NCBI GenBank assembly: GCA_036846645.1
Contig: DAIUBN010000077.1
Coordinates: forward strand, 1 to 13,284
Reading direction: 5' to 3'
Source of the DNA: JAAYUD01 sp036846645
GTDB taxonomy: Bacteria; Bacteroidota; Bacteroidia; Bacteroidales; Bacteroidaceae
Length of the DNA: 13,284 nt
Positions 1 to 6,752 of the stretch are shown here, piece by piece. Position numbers and translations under genes: made by a program. How positions within the stretch are numbered: the first letter of the stretch is position 1; the number at the start of each line of letters is the position of its first letter. The notes beneath the pieces were generated by a model that had not been told where the DNA came from, searched no databases, and worked only from the letters and a program-made list of their open reading frames with translations.

Positions 1-5
1 ATTCA

Positions 6-2039
6 ATGAAAAAGCTATTCACAATGTTGCTTCTGCTGTTGAGTGTCGTCACACTTCAGGCACAGATGCAGGAACCAGTAAAGTTCAAGGCCGAGCTAAA
101 GAATGTAAAGGGTGCTGAGGCCGAGATCGTATTCACCGGAAAGATAGATGCTGGTTGGCATGTCTATTCCACGGGATTACCCAGTGGCGGTCCGATATCA
201 GCTACATTTACAGTGGACAAGGTTCAGGGCGTCGAATTGGTCGGTAAGCTCACTCCCCGCGGACATGAGATATCGAAGCACGACGAGATGTTCGACATGA
301 ACCTCCGCTTCTTCGAGGGCAGCGTCCAGTTTGTCCAGAAGATCAAGTTCACGAAACCGGTCTATAGCATCAACTGCCATTTGGAGTATGGTGCTTGCAA
401 CGATCAGAACTGTATGCCTCCTACTCAGGTAGAATTCAAGCATTCGGGCAAAGCGGCAGCTACGGCTGCTGCCGACCCAAAGGCTGAGGCCGCACTAGCT
501 GCCGCGACGGCAGCGGGTACCCCCGGAGATTCTACGATGACGTCAGCGGCTCCGGCTGATTCGGCAGCAGCTGCAGCTCCCGCGCTTACAACCGCCGAGA
601 GTCAGGACCTGTGGAAACCCGTAATTAAAGAACTCAATGCCTTCGGCGGCGACGGTGCCCCGAAAGATATGTCATGGCTCTATATATTCTTCGCCGGATT
701 CCTCGGCGGACTTCTCGCACTGTTCACTCCCTGTGTATGGCCTATCATCCCGATGACCGTGAGCTTCTTCCTCAAACGCAATAAGGACAAGAAGAAAGGT
801 ATACAGGAAGCCTTCACCTATGGCGGTTCCATAGTAGTGATATATGTAGTGCTCGGACTGGCCATTACGCTGATATTCGGAGCGAGTGCGCTCAACGCCC
901 TTGCCACCAACGCCATATTCAACATCTGCTTCTGCCTGCTGCTGATTGTCTTCGCCGCCTCGTTCTTCGGAGCGTTCGAACTGACACTTCCGTCGAAGTG
1001 GACCAACAGCGTGGACAGCAAGACGGAGACGACGAGCGGTCTGCTCAGTATCTTCCTCATGGCTTTCACCCTGACATTGGTATCGTTCAGCTGTACCGGT
1101 CCTATCATCGGATTCCTGCTCGTTGCAGTGTCCACGACAGGCAGTATCGTAGCTCCGACCATCGGAATGCTCGGCTTCGCCATCGCGCTTGCCCTGCCTT
1201 TCACACTGTTCGCCATGTTCCCGAGCTGGCTCAAGTCGATGCCTAAATCGGGTGGCTGGATGAACGTGGTCAAGGTTGTTCTCGGTTTCATCGAGTTGGC
1301 CTTCGCCTTGAAGTTCCTTTCGGTAGCCGACCTTTCTTACGGCTGGCACATACTGGACCGCGAGACTTTCCTCGCTCTTTGGATTGTCATCTTCGGCCTG
1401 CTTGGTGTCTATCTGCTGGGCAAGATCAAATTTCCTCATGATGATGACGAGACACATATCGGAGTCACGAGATTCTTCCTGGGACTCATCTCCCTGGCCT
1501 TCACGGTATATATGATCCCCGGTCTTTGGGGAGCACCTTTGAAGGCGGTCAGCGCTTTCGCTCCACCGATGAACACACAGGACTTCAACCTATATAATAA
1601 TGAGGTGAAACCGAAGTTCACGGACTACGATGCCGGCATGGCATACGCCCGTCAGACGGGTAAGCCAGTGATGTTGGACTTCACCGGTTTCGGCTGCGTG
1701 AACTGCAGAAAGATGGAGCTGGCCGTATGGACCGATACGAAGGTTGCCGACCTGCTGAACAAGGACTATGTGCTCATCTCCATGTTTGTTGATGACAAGA
1801 CTCCGCTTCCGTCACCGATGACAGTGACCGAGAACGGCCAGCAGCGCACGCTGAAGACGAAGGGCGACAAGTACAGCTACCTGCAACGTTCTAAGTTCGG
1901 CGCCAATGCCCAGCCATTCTATGTGCTGGTAGACAACAACGGCATGCCGCTCAACAAAGCATGTTCTTATGATGAGGACGTCAGCAAGTACGTGAAATTC
2001 TTGCAGACTGGTCTCGATAATTATAATAAAAAGAAATAA
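6..2039 (+). CDS. dsbD: DsbD-type thiol:disulfide interchange protein (cytochrome c biogenesis transmembrane family)
   Basis: Inner-membrane reductase that would pass electrons from cytoplasmic thioredoxin to periplasmic thiol proteins. All three DsbD modules are visible in 677 residues. A signal peptide (about 1-19, ending LQAQ) leads into an N-terminal periplasmic beta domain with the cysteine pair C131/C136 in GACNDQNCMPP and a further C124. An Ala-rich linker follows (about 149-197). The membrane core (about 224-510) carries the two redox cysteines C243 in LFTPCVWP and C363 in SFSCTGP. A C-terminal thioredoxin domain has the CVNC active site (C564/C567) and the cis-proline region NAQPFYVLVD. 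The start is the first Met, six bases into the window, so any promoter lies outside. The gene is richer in G+C and in C-ending codons (mostly TTC for Phe) than the genes after it. The next gene starts 2 bp after the stop, suggesting cotranscription. Family assignment is firm; the exact redox partners are unknown. Confidence 0.95.
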   Translation: MKKLFTMLLLLLSVVTLQAQMQEPVKFKAELKNVKGAEAEIVFTGKIDAGWHVYSTGLPSGGPISATFTVDKVQGVELVGKLTPRGHEISKHDEMFDMNLRFFEGSVQFVQKIKFTKPVYSINCHLEYGACNDQNCMPPTQVEFKHSGKAAATAAADPKAEAALAAATAAGTPGDSTMTSAAPADSAAAAAPALTTAESQDLWKPVIKELNAFGGDGAPKDMSWLYIFFAGFLGGLLALFTPCVWPIIPMTVSFFLKRNKDKKKGIQEAFTYGGSIVVIYVVLGLAITLIFGASALNALATNAIFNICFCLLLIVFAASFFGAFELTLPSKWTNSVDSKTETTSGLLSIFLMAFTLTLVSFSCTGPIIGFLLVAVSTTGSIVAPTIGMLGFAIALALPFTLFAMFPSWLKSMPKSGGWMNVVKVVLGFIELAFALKFLSVADLSYGWHILDRETFLALWIVIFGLLGVYLLGKIKFPHDDDETHIGVTRFFLGLISLAFTVYMIPGLWGAPLKAVSAFAPPMNTQDFNLYNNEVKPKFTDYDAGMAYARQTGKPVMLDFTGFGCVNCRKMELAVWTDTKVADLLNKDYVLISMFVDDKTPLPSPMTVTENGQQRTLKTKGDKYSYLQRSKFGANAQPFYVLVDNNGMPLNKACSYDEDVSKYVKFLQTGLDNYNKKK

Positions 2040-2041
2040 TA

Positions 2042-3331
2042 ATGTTAACTAAAACACAGCGCGATCAAATCATCGCATTAGTTAAGAAAGAGGTAGTTCC
2101 TGCTATCGGTTGTACAGAACCGATGGCAGTGGCTCTATGTGTAGCCAAAGCTGCCGAAGTATTGGGTTGCAAACCCGAAAAAATAACCGCTCGCCTTAGT
2201 GCTAATATTCTGAAGAACGCTATGGGTGTAGGAATCCCTGGTACCGGTATGATTGGTTTGCCTATTGCAATTGCTTTGGGTGCTCTTATCGGTAAGTCGG
2301 AATATCAACTTGAGGTGATAAAGGATACTACCCCCGAAGCTGTTAAAGCCGGCAAGGCTTATATCGATGAGAAACGCATTTGTATTGCTTTGAAGGAGAA
2401 TATCACAGAAAAGCTTTATATCGAAATCATCTGCGAAGCAGTAGGGAAGACATCAGCAGCTATTATTGCCGGTGGTCATACCAACTTCGTTTATGTAGCC
2501 GATGGTGATAAAGTATTGCTTGATAATCGTAAGCCTGCTGGTGCCGAGGCTGATTCGAACGATATCAAACTCAATATGCGAACTGTTTATGAGTTTGCTA
2601 CCGAATCTCCGGTTGATGAGATCTCTTTTATTCTCGAGACAAAGAAATACAACGAACATGCTGCAAAAGAAGCTCTGAAAGGTAACTATGGACATGACCT
2701 TGGCAAGACGCTCGAGCGTCCGCTCAGCAAAGGTATTATGGGAGAGAGTATCTTCTCTCATATTCTTTCTGTTACTGCATCTGCTTGTGATGCTAGAATG
2801 GGTGGTGCTTTGATTCCGGTGATGAGTAATTCGGGTAGTGGTAATCAAGGTATTTGTGCTACCAATCCTGTTGTAGTATATGCCGAAGAGAACAAGAATA
2901 CCGAAGAAGAATTGATTCGTGCATTGATGCTGAGTCATCTCACCGCTGTTTATATCAAACAGAGTTTGGGTAAACTATCTGCACTTTGTGGATGTGTTGT
3001 TGCTTCTACTGGCTCTAGCTGCGGTATCACTTATTTGATGGGTGGCGACTACGACCGTATCTGTGGTTCTGTAAAGAACATGGTGGCCAATCTTACCGGC
3101 ATGATTTGTGATGGTGCAAAGCCAAGCTGTGCTTTGAAAATTTCATCGGGTGTATCAACCGCTGTTCTTTCTGCCATACTTTCTATGGAACATAAATGTG
3201 TGACTTCTGCCGAAGGTATTGTAGATAATGATGTGGACCGTTGCATTCACAATCTGACATCTATCGGAGCCGATGCGATGACCGAAACAGATAGTAAGGT
3301 ACTCGATATTATGACTCACAAGAGTTGTTGA
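2042..3331 (+). CDS. L-cysteine desulfidase / UPF0597 family (serine dehydratase alpha-like) enzyme
   Basis: Cytoplasmic 429-residue protein of the UPF0597/CdsB family (YhaM-like), related to the alpha domain of iron-sulfur L-serine dehydratases. Archaeal members convert L-cysteine to pyruvate, ammonia and sulfide with an Fe-S cluster. Visible family motifs are PAIGCTEPMAVAL near the N-terminus (C24), the glycine-rich GVGIPGTGMIGLP, GGHTNFVYV, SGSGNQGICATNP, and a C-terminal cysteine set: C316 in CGC, C356 and C363 in CDGAKPSC. The 40- and 7-residue spacings match, from memory, those of the conserved cysteines 282, 322 and 329 of the Methanocaldococcus enzyme, whose Cys25 corresponds to C24. 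The length is normal and no residue looks missing. The start ATG lies 2 bp after the dsbD stop, so the two are probably cotranscribed, and a strong hairpin follows the stop. The substrate could be another thiol or hydroxy amino acid. Confidence 0.88.
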   Translation: MLTKTQRDQIIALVKKEVVPAIGCTEPMAVALCVAKAAEVLGCKPEKITARLSANILKNAMGVGIPGTGMIGLPIAIALGALIGKSEYQLEVIKDTTPEAVKAGKAYIDEKRICIALKENITEKLYIEIICEAVGKTSAAIIAGGHTNFVYVADGDKVLLDNRKPAGAEADSNDIKLNMRTVYEFATESPVDEISFILETKKYNEHAAKEALKGNYGHDLGKTLERPLSKGIMGESIFSHILSVTASACDARMGGALIPVMSNSGSGNQGICATNPVVVYAEENKNTEEELIRALMLSHLTAVYIKQSLGKLSALCGCVVASTGSSCGITYLMGGDYDRICGSVKNMVANLTGMICDGAKPSCALKISSGVSTAVLSAILSMEHKCVTSAEGIVDNDVDRCIHNLTSIGADAMTETDSKVLDIMTHKSC

Positions 3332-3342
3332 TAAAATACTTG

Positions 3343-3374
3343 AAGATGAAACGTCGCTGATGGCGTTTCATCTT
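3343..3374. terminator. Bidirectional rho-independent terminator between convergent genes
   Basis: A 13-bp stem (AAGATGAAACGTC pairing with GGCGTTTCATCTT, one G-T pair) closes a 6-base loop. It sits 11 bp past the desulfidase stop and 18 bp before the end of the minus-strand sigma gene. T-rich sequence follows on the plus strand (TTTATCTCTT) and a shorter T-rich run (TATTTTAT) on the minus strand, so it can serve both converging transcripts. Confidence 0.85.
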
Positions 3375-3392
3375 TATCTCTTATTAGCAATA

Positions 3393-3983
3393 TCATCCCC
3401 CCAATAATCCAAATAAAACTAGAATAAAGAAACCATAATCACCCAACTCTTCTCTGATAATTTTCAGTGCTGCCGAGAGTTGGTTTCTCACCGATTGTTC
3501 GGTAATGCCGAATTGGGCCGCTATTTCTGATACCGGGATATTATCTTCTTTATTCATCTCGAATATCTGCCGTTGGCGTTGAGTGAGTTTCTCCTTTGCT
3601 TTTGCCAGCTCTTTTAAGAAACGATCGAAGTCGAGTTGTTCCTCCGGATGTGAGTAGGCGGCCATATTTTCGTTGTTACAGTATTTCATATAGTCTTCCA
3701 TCAGCGGATGGTCTATCTTTCTTTTGAGTTCCTTCAGAACTATATGATATGAAATAGTGAACAGGTAAGCTTTGAATGATGAATCAGGATTGAGTGTCTC
3801 GCGATTGGTCCAAATCTTAACAAATGTCTCTTGTACGATATCTTGTGCCGTTTCTTCCGATTTGACTAATGCAACAACAAAGCGATAGAGTTTTGACACC
3901 CATAGACTATAAAGCTTGGAGAAACTAGAATAGGTCCCTCTACGTACTTCGTCAACTAATGCTTTTTCATCTATTGGGTTCAT
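3393..3983 (-). CDS. ECF-type RNA polymerase sigma-70 factor (orphan, no adjacent anti-sigma gene)
   Basis: A 196-residue alternative sigma factor that would direct RNA polymerase to a dedicated promoter set. The sigma-2 region lies at about 20-90 with the core-binding / -10 recognition helix AQDIVQETFVKIW. The sigma-4 region lies at about 130-180 with LTQRQRQIFEMNKEDN and a helix-turn-helix around VSEIAAQFGITEQSVRNQL. The protein ends in a strongly hydrophobic tail, FFILVLFGLLGG, as also seen at the end of the other sigma gene in this window. It looks like the Bacteroidota ECF group that usually pairs with FecR and SusC/D. Here its downstream neighbour is a convergent metabolic gene and its upstream neighbour is a divergent aldose epimerase, so the partner is either elsewhere or absent. 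The start is the only Met that leaves a full sigma-2 region. A -7 box lies 19 bp upstream. Its regulon is unknown. Confidence 0.92.
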   Translation of the reverse strand: MNPIDEKALVDEVRRGTYSSFSKLYSLWVSKLYRFVVALVKSEETAQDIVQETFVKIWTNRETLNPDSSFKAYLFTISYHIVLKELKRKIDHPLMEDYMKYCNNENMAAYSHPEEQLDFDRFLKELAKAKEKLTQRQRQIFEMNKEDNIPVSEIAAQFGITEQSVRNQLSAALKIIREELGDYGFFILVLFGLLGG

Positions 3984-4002
3984 CTTTTACTTTTGATGAC
4001 CA

Positions 4003-4010
4003 CAAATTTA
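4003..4010 (-). promoter_or_regulatory. Probable Bacteroidota -7 box for the orphan sigma gene
   Basis: Read on the minus strand this is TAAATTTG, a full match to the Bacteroides -7 consensus TANNTTTG, 19 bp upstream of the sigma start codon. I see no good TTTG -33 element at the usual spacing, but that element is poorly conserved. It shares the 112-bp divergent spacer with the epimerase promoter. Confidence 0.5.
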
Positions 4011-4064
4011 TTAAAAAAAATAATAGCTTTTTCATATTTCTAATAGATACACCGATAAAAGTTG

Positions 4065-4072
4065 TATTTTTG
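4065..4072 (+). promoter_or_regulatory. Probable Bacteroidota -7 box for the aldose epimerase gene
   Basis: TATTTTTG matches the Bacteroides -7 consensus TANNTTTG and lies 23 bp before the epimerase ATG. The leader between them is A-rich (AATAAACACAAATATAA) with no Shine-Dalgarno sequence, as is common in this phylum. The nearest -33 candidate, TTTC at 4037-4040, is spaced slightly too far, so the -33 half is weak. Confidence 0.5.
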
Positions 4073-4095
4073 TAATGGAATAAACACAAATATAA

Positions 4096-4974
4096 ATGGA
4101 AACTATCAAGAATAAGCTCTTTACGATAGCTGTCAATCAGCATGGTGCCGAATTATCTAGTGTGCGCAATAATCAAACGGGTAGAGAATACCTTTGGCAG
4201 GCCGATCCAACTTATTGGAAACGTCATTCGCCGGTATTATTTCCTATTGTTGGTAGTGTGTGGAATAGTGAATATCGGCAAAATGGACAGACCTACAATC
4301 TGTCGCAACATGGATTTGCCCGCGATATGGACTTTTCCTTGATAGCTCAAAGTGATAACGAACTGCGTTATCGTCTTACTGATAATGAAAATACTCATGC
4401 CAAATATCCGTATCCTTTTGAACTAGAGATAGGTTATCGGCTTGACGATAACAAAATCACGGTGATGTGGCAAGTTCACAATCCTTCTGATAAAGAAATA
4501 TACTTTCAGATTGGTGCCCACCCGGCTTTCAATTATAAAGAATATAACGAACAGGCAGATGTTCAATCCTATTTCGAAATTCAGCCTTCTGCTTCGTCAT
4601 TACTGCTCACTGTGATAGGAGAGAAGGGGTGCATCACTCCAGATAAGAAGACTTATCCACTAGTCAATCATCTTATACCTATTAATAAAATGACCTTTAA
4701 TGATGATGCATTGGTTTTCGAAAACAGTCAGGTGACTAGTGTAACTTTGACAGATGCTGTACAGCATCCTTACGTCAAACTCTCTTTTGATGCTCCTGTT
4801 GTCGGACTATGGTCTCCTGCCAAGAATAGTTATGCTCCCTTTGTTTGTATCGAACCTTGGTATGGTCGTTGCGACAGAATGAACTATACTGGTGAGTATA
4901 AAGATAAAGATTGGATACAGCATCTCGATGCCGGCAAGACGTTCTATGCCGAATATACTATCGAATTATTTTGA
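4096..4974 (+). CDS. Aldose 1-epimerase family protein (LacX-like galactose mutarotase fold)
   Basis: A 292-residue cytoplasmic protein (no signal peptide) of the aldose 1-epimerase / mutarotase superfamily, LacX-like branch. Such enzymes interconvert alpha and beta anomers of free or phosphorylated sugars. Family signatures are QHGFARDMDF (H72), QIGAHPAFNY (H142, candidate general acid), and FVCIEPWYGRCD (E253, candidate base), plus the early GAELSSV and LFPIVG strands. The length is typical of this branch and shorter than classical GalM. It has its own -7 box and is divergent from the orphan sigma gene. No terminator is obvious in the 114 bp that separates it from the next sigma gene. It could serve sugars imported by the downstream SusCD locus, but that is inference from position only. 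The sugar substrate cannot be read from the sequence. Confidence 0.9.
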   Translation: METIKNKLFTIAVNQHGAELSSVRNNQTGREYLWQADPTYWKRHSPVLFPIVGSVWNSEYRQNGQTYNLSQHGFARDMDFSLIAQSDNELRYRLTDNENTHAKYPYPFELEIGYRLDDNKITVMWQVHNPSDKEIYFQIGAHPAFNYKEYNEQADVQSYFEIQPSASSLLLTVIGEKGCITPDKKTYPLVNHLIPINKMTFNDDALVFENSQVTSVTLTDAVQHPYVKLSFDAPVVGLWSPAKNSYAPFVCIEPWYGRCDRMNYTGEYKDKDWIQHLDAGKTFYAEYTIELF

Positions 4975-5064
4975 TTGAACGCTCTACATTTTGCATAATT
5001 GGGTAAATTGTTACGAGTTTGTTAATTATTTCGATAAATCTTATGCCAAATCATAAATTATGTC

Positions 5065-5072
5065 TAATTTTG
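5065..5072 (+). promoter_or_regulatory. Probable Bacteroidota -7 box for the sigma/anti-sigma transcript
   Basis: TAATTTTG matches TANNTTTG and ends 16 bp before the ATG of the sigma gene. A degenerate -33 candidate (TTATG, 5041-5045) is about 19 bp upstream. This suggests that the regulatory pair is read from a housekeeping-sigma promoter rather than only by its own sigma factor. Confidence 0.5.
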
Positions 5073-5088
5073 CATCAAACATTAAAAC

Positions 5089-5655
5089 ATGCTTGAAGAG
5101 AGTTTACGAGATATTGTAATTAGAGTGAGAGAAGGCAATCAAGATGCTTTTACTCAATTATATAACATATATTGGTGGAAGGTCTATCATTTCACCAAAT
5201 TATATATTACATCTGATTATGAGTCGGAAGAAATTGTTCAGGATGTATTCATCAAATTATGGGATAGTCGCCGCACACTAGATGAAACTCAATCTATCGA
5301 AGGCTATCTGTTCATGATAACCCGTAATACAATTTTCAATTATAATCGTCAATCTATCAACGAAGAAAGCCTTGAAATGACCATTCTGAGCTCTATGGAA
5401 GAGGATAGTATGTATAATTCAGACGATGAACTTGTGGCTTCTGATTTGAAGAAGTTTATTGATGAATTGATTGATGAAATGCCTCCTCAACGAAAAAAAA
5501 TATTTCAAATGAGTAGGGGTGAGGGTCTTTCGAATGCCGAAATAGCCCAAAATTTAGGCATTACGGTAAAGGCTGTAGAACGTAGTATGACCCTTGCTCT
5601 GAAGTTCCTCCGCGATAGTTTGGCGATGTTTATTGTATTCGAAGGATTCTGCTAA
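5089..5655 (+). CDS. ECF-type RNA polymerase sigma factor of the FecR/SusCD signalling locus
   Basis: A 188-residue ECF sigma factor. Sigma-2 (about 15-90) contains DAFTQLYNIYWWKVYHF and the helix SEEIVQDVFIKLWDSRRTL. Sigma-4 (about 125-180) contains MPPQRKKIFQMSRGEGLSN and the helix-turn-helix AEIAQNLGITVKAVERSM. It ends in a short hydrophobic tail, AMFIVFEGFC. It is followed after 108 bp by a FecR-type anti-sigma gene and then by a SusC with a signalling domain. It is therefore expected to be held inactive at the membrane by FecR and released on ligand uptake to transcribe the susCD operon. The start is supported by the -7 box 16 bp upstream and the A-rich leader ATTAAAAC. Similarity to the other ECF gene in the window is only family-level, so this is not a recent tandem duplicate. 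Confidence 0.94.
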   Translation: MLEESLRDIVIRVREGNQDAFTQLYNIYWWKVYHFTKLYITSDYESEEIVQDVFIKLWDSRRTLDETQSIEGYLFMITRNTIFNYNRQSINEESLEMTILSSMEEDSMYNSDDELVASDLKKFIDELIDEMPPQRKKIFQMSRGEGLSNAEIAQNLGITVKAVERSMTLALKFLRDSLAMFIVFEGFC

Positions 5656-5731
5656 ACTTATTAAATATTATTTATTTCTCAATTTTTTTTCTTTTTGATG
5701 TGGGGTTGCCCCTGCTTTTTGTGTATTTATT

Positions 5732-5753
5732 GTAGATTCACCTAAGAATCTAC
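5732..5753. repeat. Perfect 8-bp inverted repeat just upstream of the anti-sigma start
   Basis: GTAGATTC at 5732-5739 and its exact reverse complement GAATCTAC at 5746-5753 flank a 6-base spacer (ACCTAA). The element ends 10 bp before the fecR ATG. No T-run follows it, so it does not look like a terminator. It could be an RNA hairpin near the translation start or a DNA operator. Confidence 0.6.
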
Positions 5754-5763
5754 TTGAAATGAT

Positions 5764-6711
5764 ATGAAAAGCAGAAATATTAAAGACATTAAAAACGAAT
5801 TAAAAGAACTCTTATCGGGGAACTTATCTTCCGAGAAACGTAAAGAGTATCTTAACAGCGAGTCGGTACATCGTAAGATGAAGACACAATGGGGCAACTC
5901 GGGTGAAGAACCCTCCCATAGTGTGGTTAAACGTCGGATATGGAACCGTGTTGAAGCTGAATGTTTTGACACGAGTAGAAATCATTTTCTTCGTAAATAT
6001 TGGATGGGTATTGCTGCAAGCATTGTCATACTTCTTGCAGTTGCAGGTATATGGTTGGTCCCGATGTATAATGCCGAGAGTTTCGTCGAAGTGGTAGCAC
6101 AGCAAAGCAAACTTTGCATTTTGCCCGATAGCACGAAAGTCTGGATGCAACGAGGTAGTAAGATTCGTTATTCCAATCGATTCAGTGAAAATCGTGAAGT
6201 ATGGCTTTCTGGTAATTCTCTTTTTGAAGTTCGTCATAAGACGGACAATCAATCTTTCAAAGTCTATATCAATCACGCCGATATTGAAGTCAAAGGTACC
6301 TGCTTTTTAGTAAAACAAGGTAATAAATTGAATACTGAGGTCACATTGCTTAGTGGACGTATCGAACTCAATCTTGATAAGAGTCATCGTAAGATTGTGA
6401 TGCACCCTTCGGAGAAAGTACAGTTTAATCCTTCTACAGGACGTGGAGAGTTGGCTCAGACTCCTGGAGTTGATTTCACTGACGGGCGTTATCGCTTTAC
6501 TGATGTGCCACTTTCACGTCTAGTTGAATTTATCAATCAGTTGAGTGATACTACTGTCAAACTAGGAGAGGGCGTTCCTGCCGATGAGCAATTTTCTGGA
6601 AGTATTGGTATGAATGAAACAGTAGACGATTTTGCAGACAATATTTGTTTCACAATGGATCTGCGTAAGACAGAACAAAACAATACAATTATTATAAAAC
6701 TTCGTAAATAA
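5764..6711 (+). CDS. FecR-family anti-sigma factor (FecR domain plus DUF4974)
   Basis: A 315-residue inner-membrane regulator that sequesters its cognate ECF sigma factor. It has a charged N-terminal cytoplasmic part (about 1-79), then one transmembrane segment (about 81-100, GIAASIVILLAVAGIWLVP). A periplasmic FecR domain follows (about 108-205: SKLCILPDSTKVWMQRGSKI, WLSGNSLFEV, VTLLSGRIEL). A C-terminal DUF4974 domain (about 242-313: YRFTDVPLSRLVEFINQLSD to TIIIKL) resembles the STN fold and is the likely contact for the STN domain of SusC. It lies between the sigma and susC genes, the standard order for this circuit. The start is the first Met, just after a perfect inverted repeat. It appears intact with no missing segment. 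The pairing with the upstream sigma factor is inferred from gene order. Confidence 0.94.
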   Translation: MKSRNIKDIKNELKELLSGNLSSEKRKEYLNSESVHRKMKTQWGNSGEEPSHSVVKRRIWNRVEAECFDTSRNHFLRKYWMGIAASIVILLAVAGIWLVPMYNAESFVEVVAQQSKLCILPDSTKVWMQRGSKIRYSNRFSENREVWLSGNSLFEVRHKTDNQSFKVYINHADIEVKGTCFLVKQGNKLNTEVTLLSGRIELNLDKSHRKIVMHPSEKVQFNPSTGRGELAQTPGVDFTDGRYRFTDVPLSRLVEFINQLSDTTVKLGEGVPADEQFSGSIGMNETVDDFADNICFTMDLRKTEQNNTIIIKLRK

Positions 6712-6752
6712 TAAATGACTAATAATTACCTAATCTTAAAATCATTATCCTG

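Noticed and set aside
672..1457. Long open frame on the minus strand (261 codons) opposite dsbD
   Set aside because: It lies wholly antisense to a well-supported membrane-protein gene, has low-complexity charged composition rich in E, R and Q with no recognisable domain, and is explained by the G+C-rich codon use of dsbD.
2453..2938. Minus-strand open frame of 161 codons opposite the desulfidase gene
   Set aside because: Composition is Thr/Ser/Ile-rich without a domain pattern, and it overlaps the conserved core of the real gene.
3393..5655. The two ECF sigma genes as a recent duplication
   Set aside because: They share only family-level motifs, and their sequences differ across both sigma-2 and sigma-4 regions.
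5702..5721. GGGG-TTG-CCCC hairpin followed by TGCTTTTTG as a full terminator after the sigma gene
   Set aside because: A 4-bp stem with a 3-base loop is too weak to call as a terminator by itself; it is mentioned only as part of the spacer finding.
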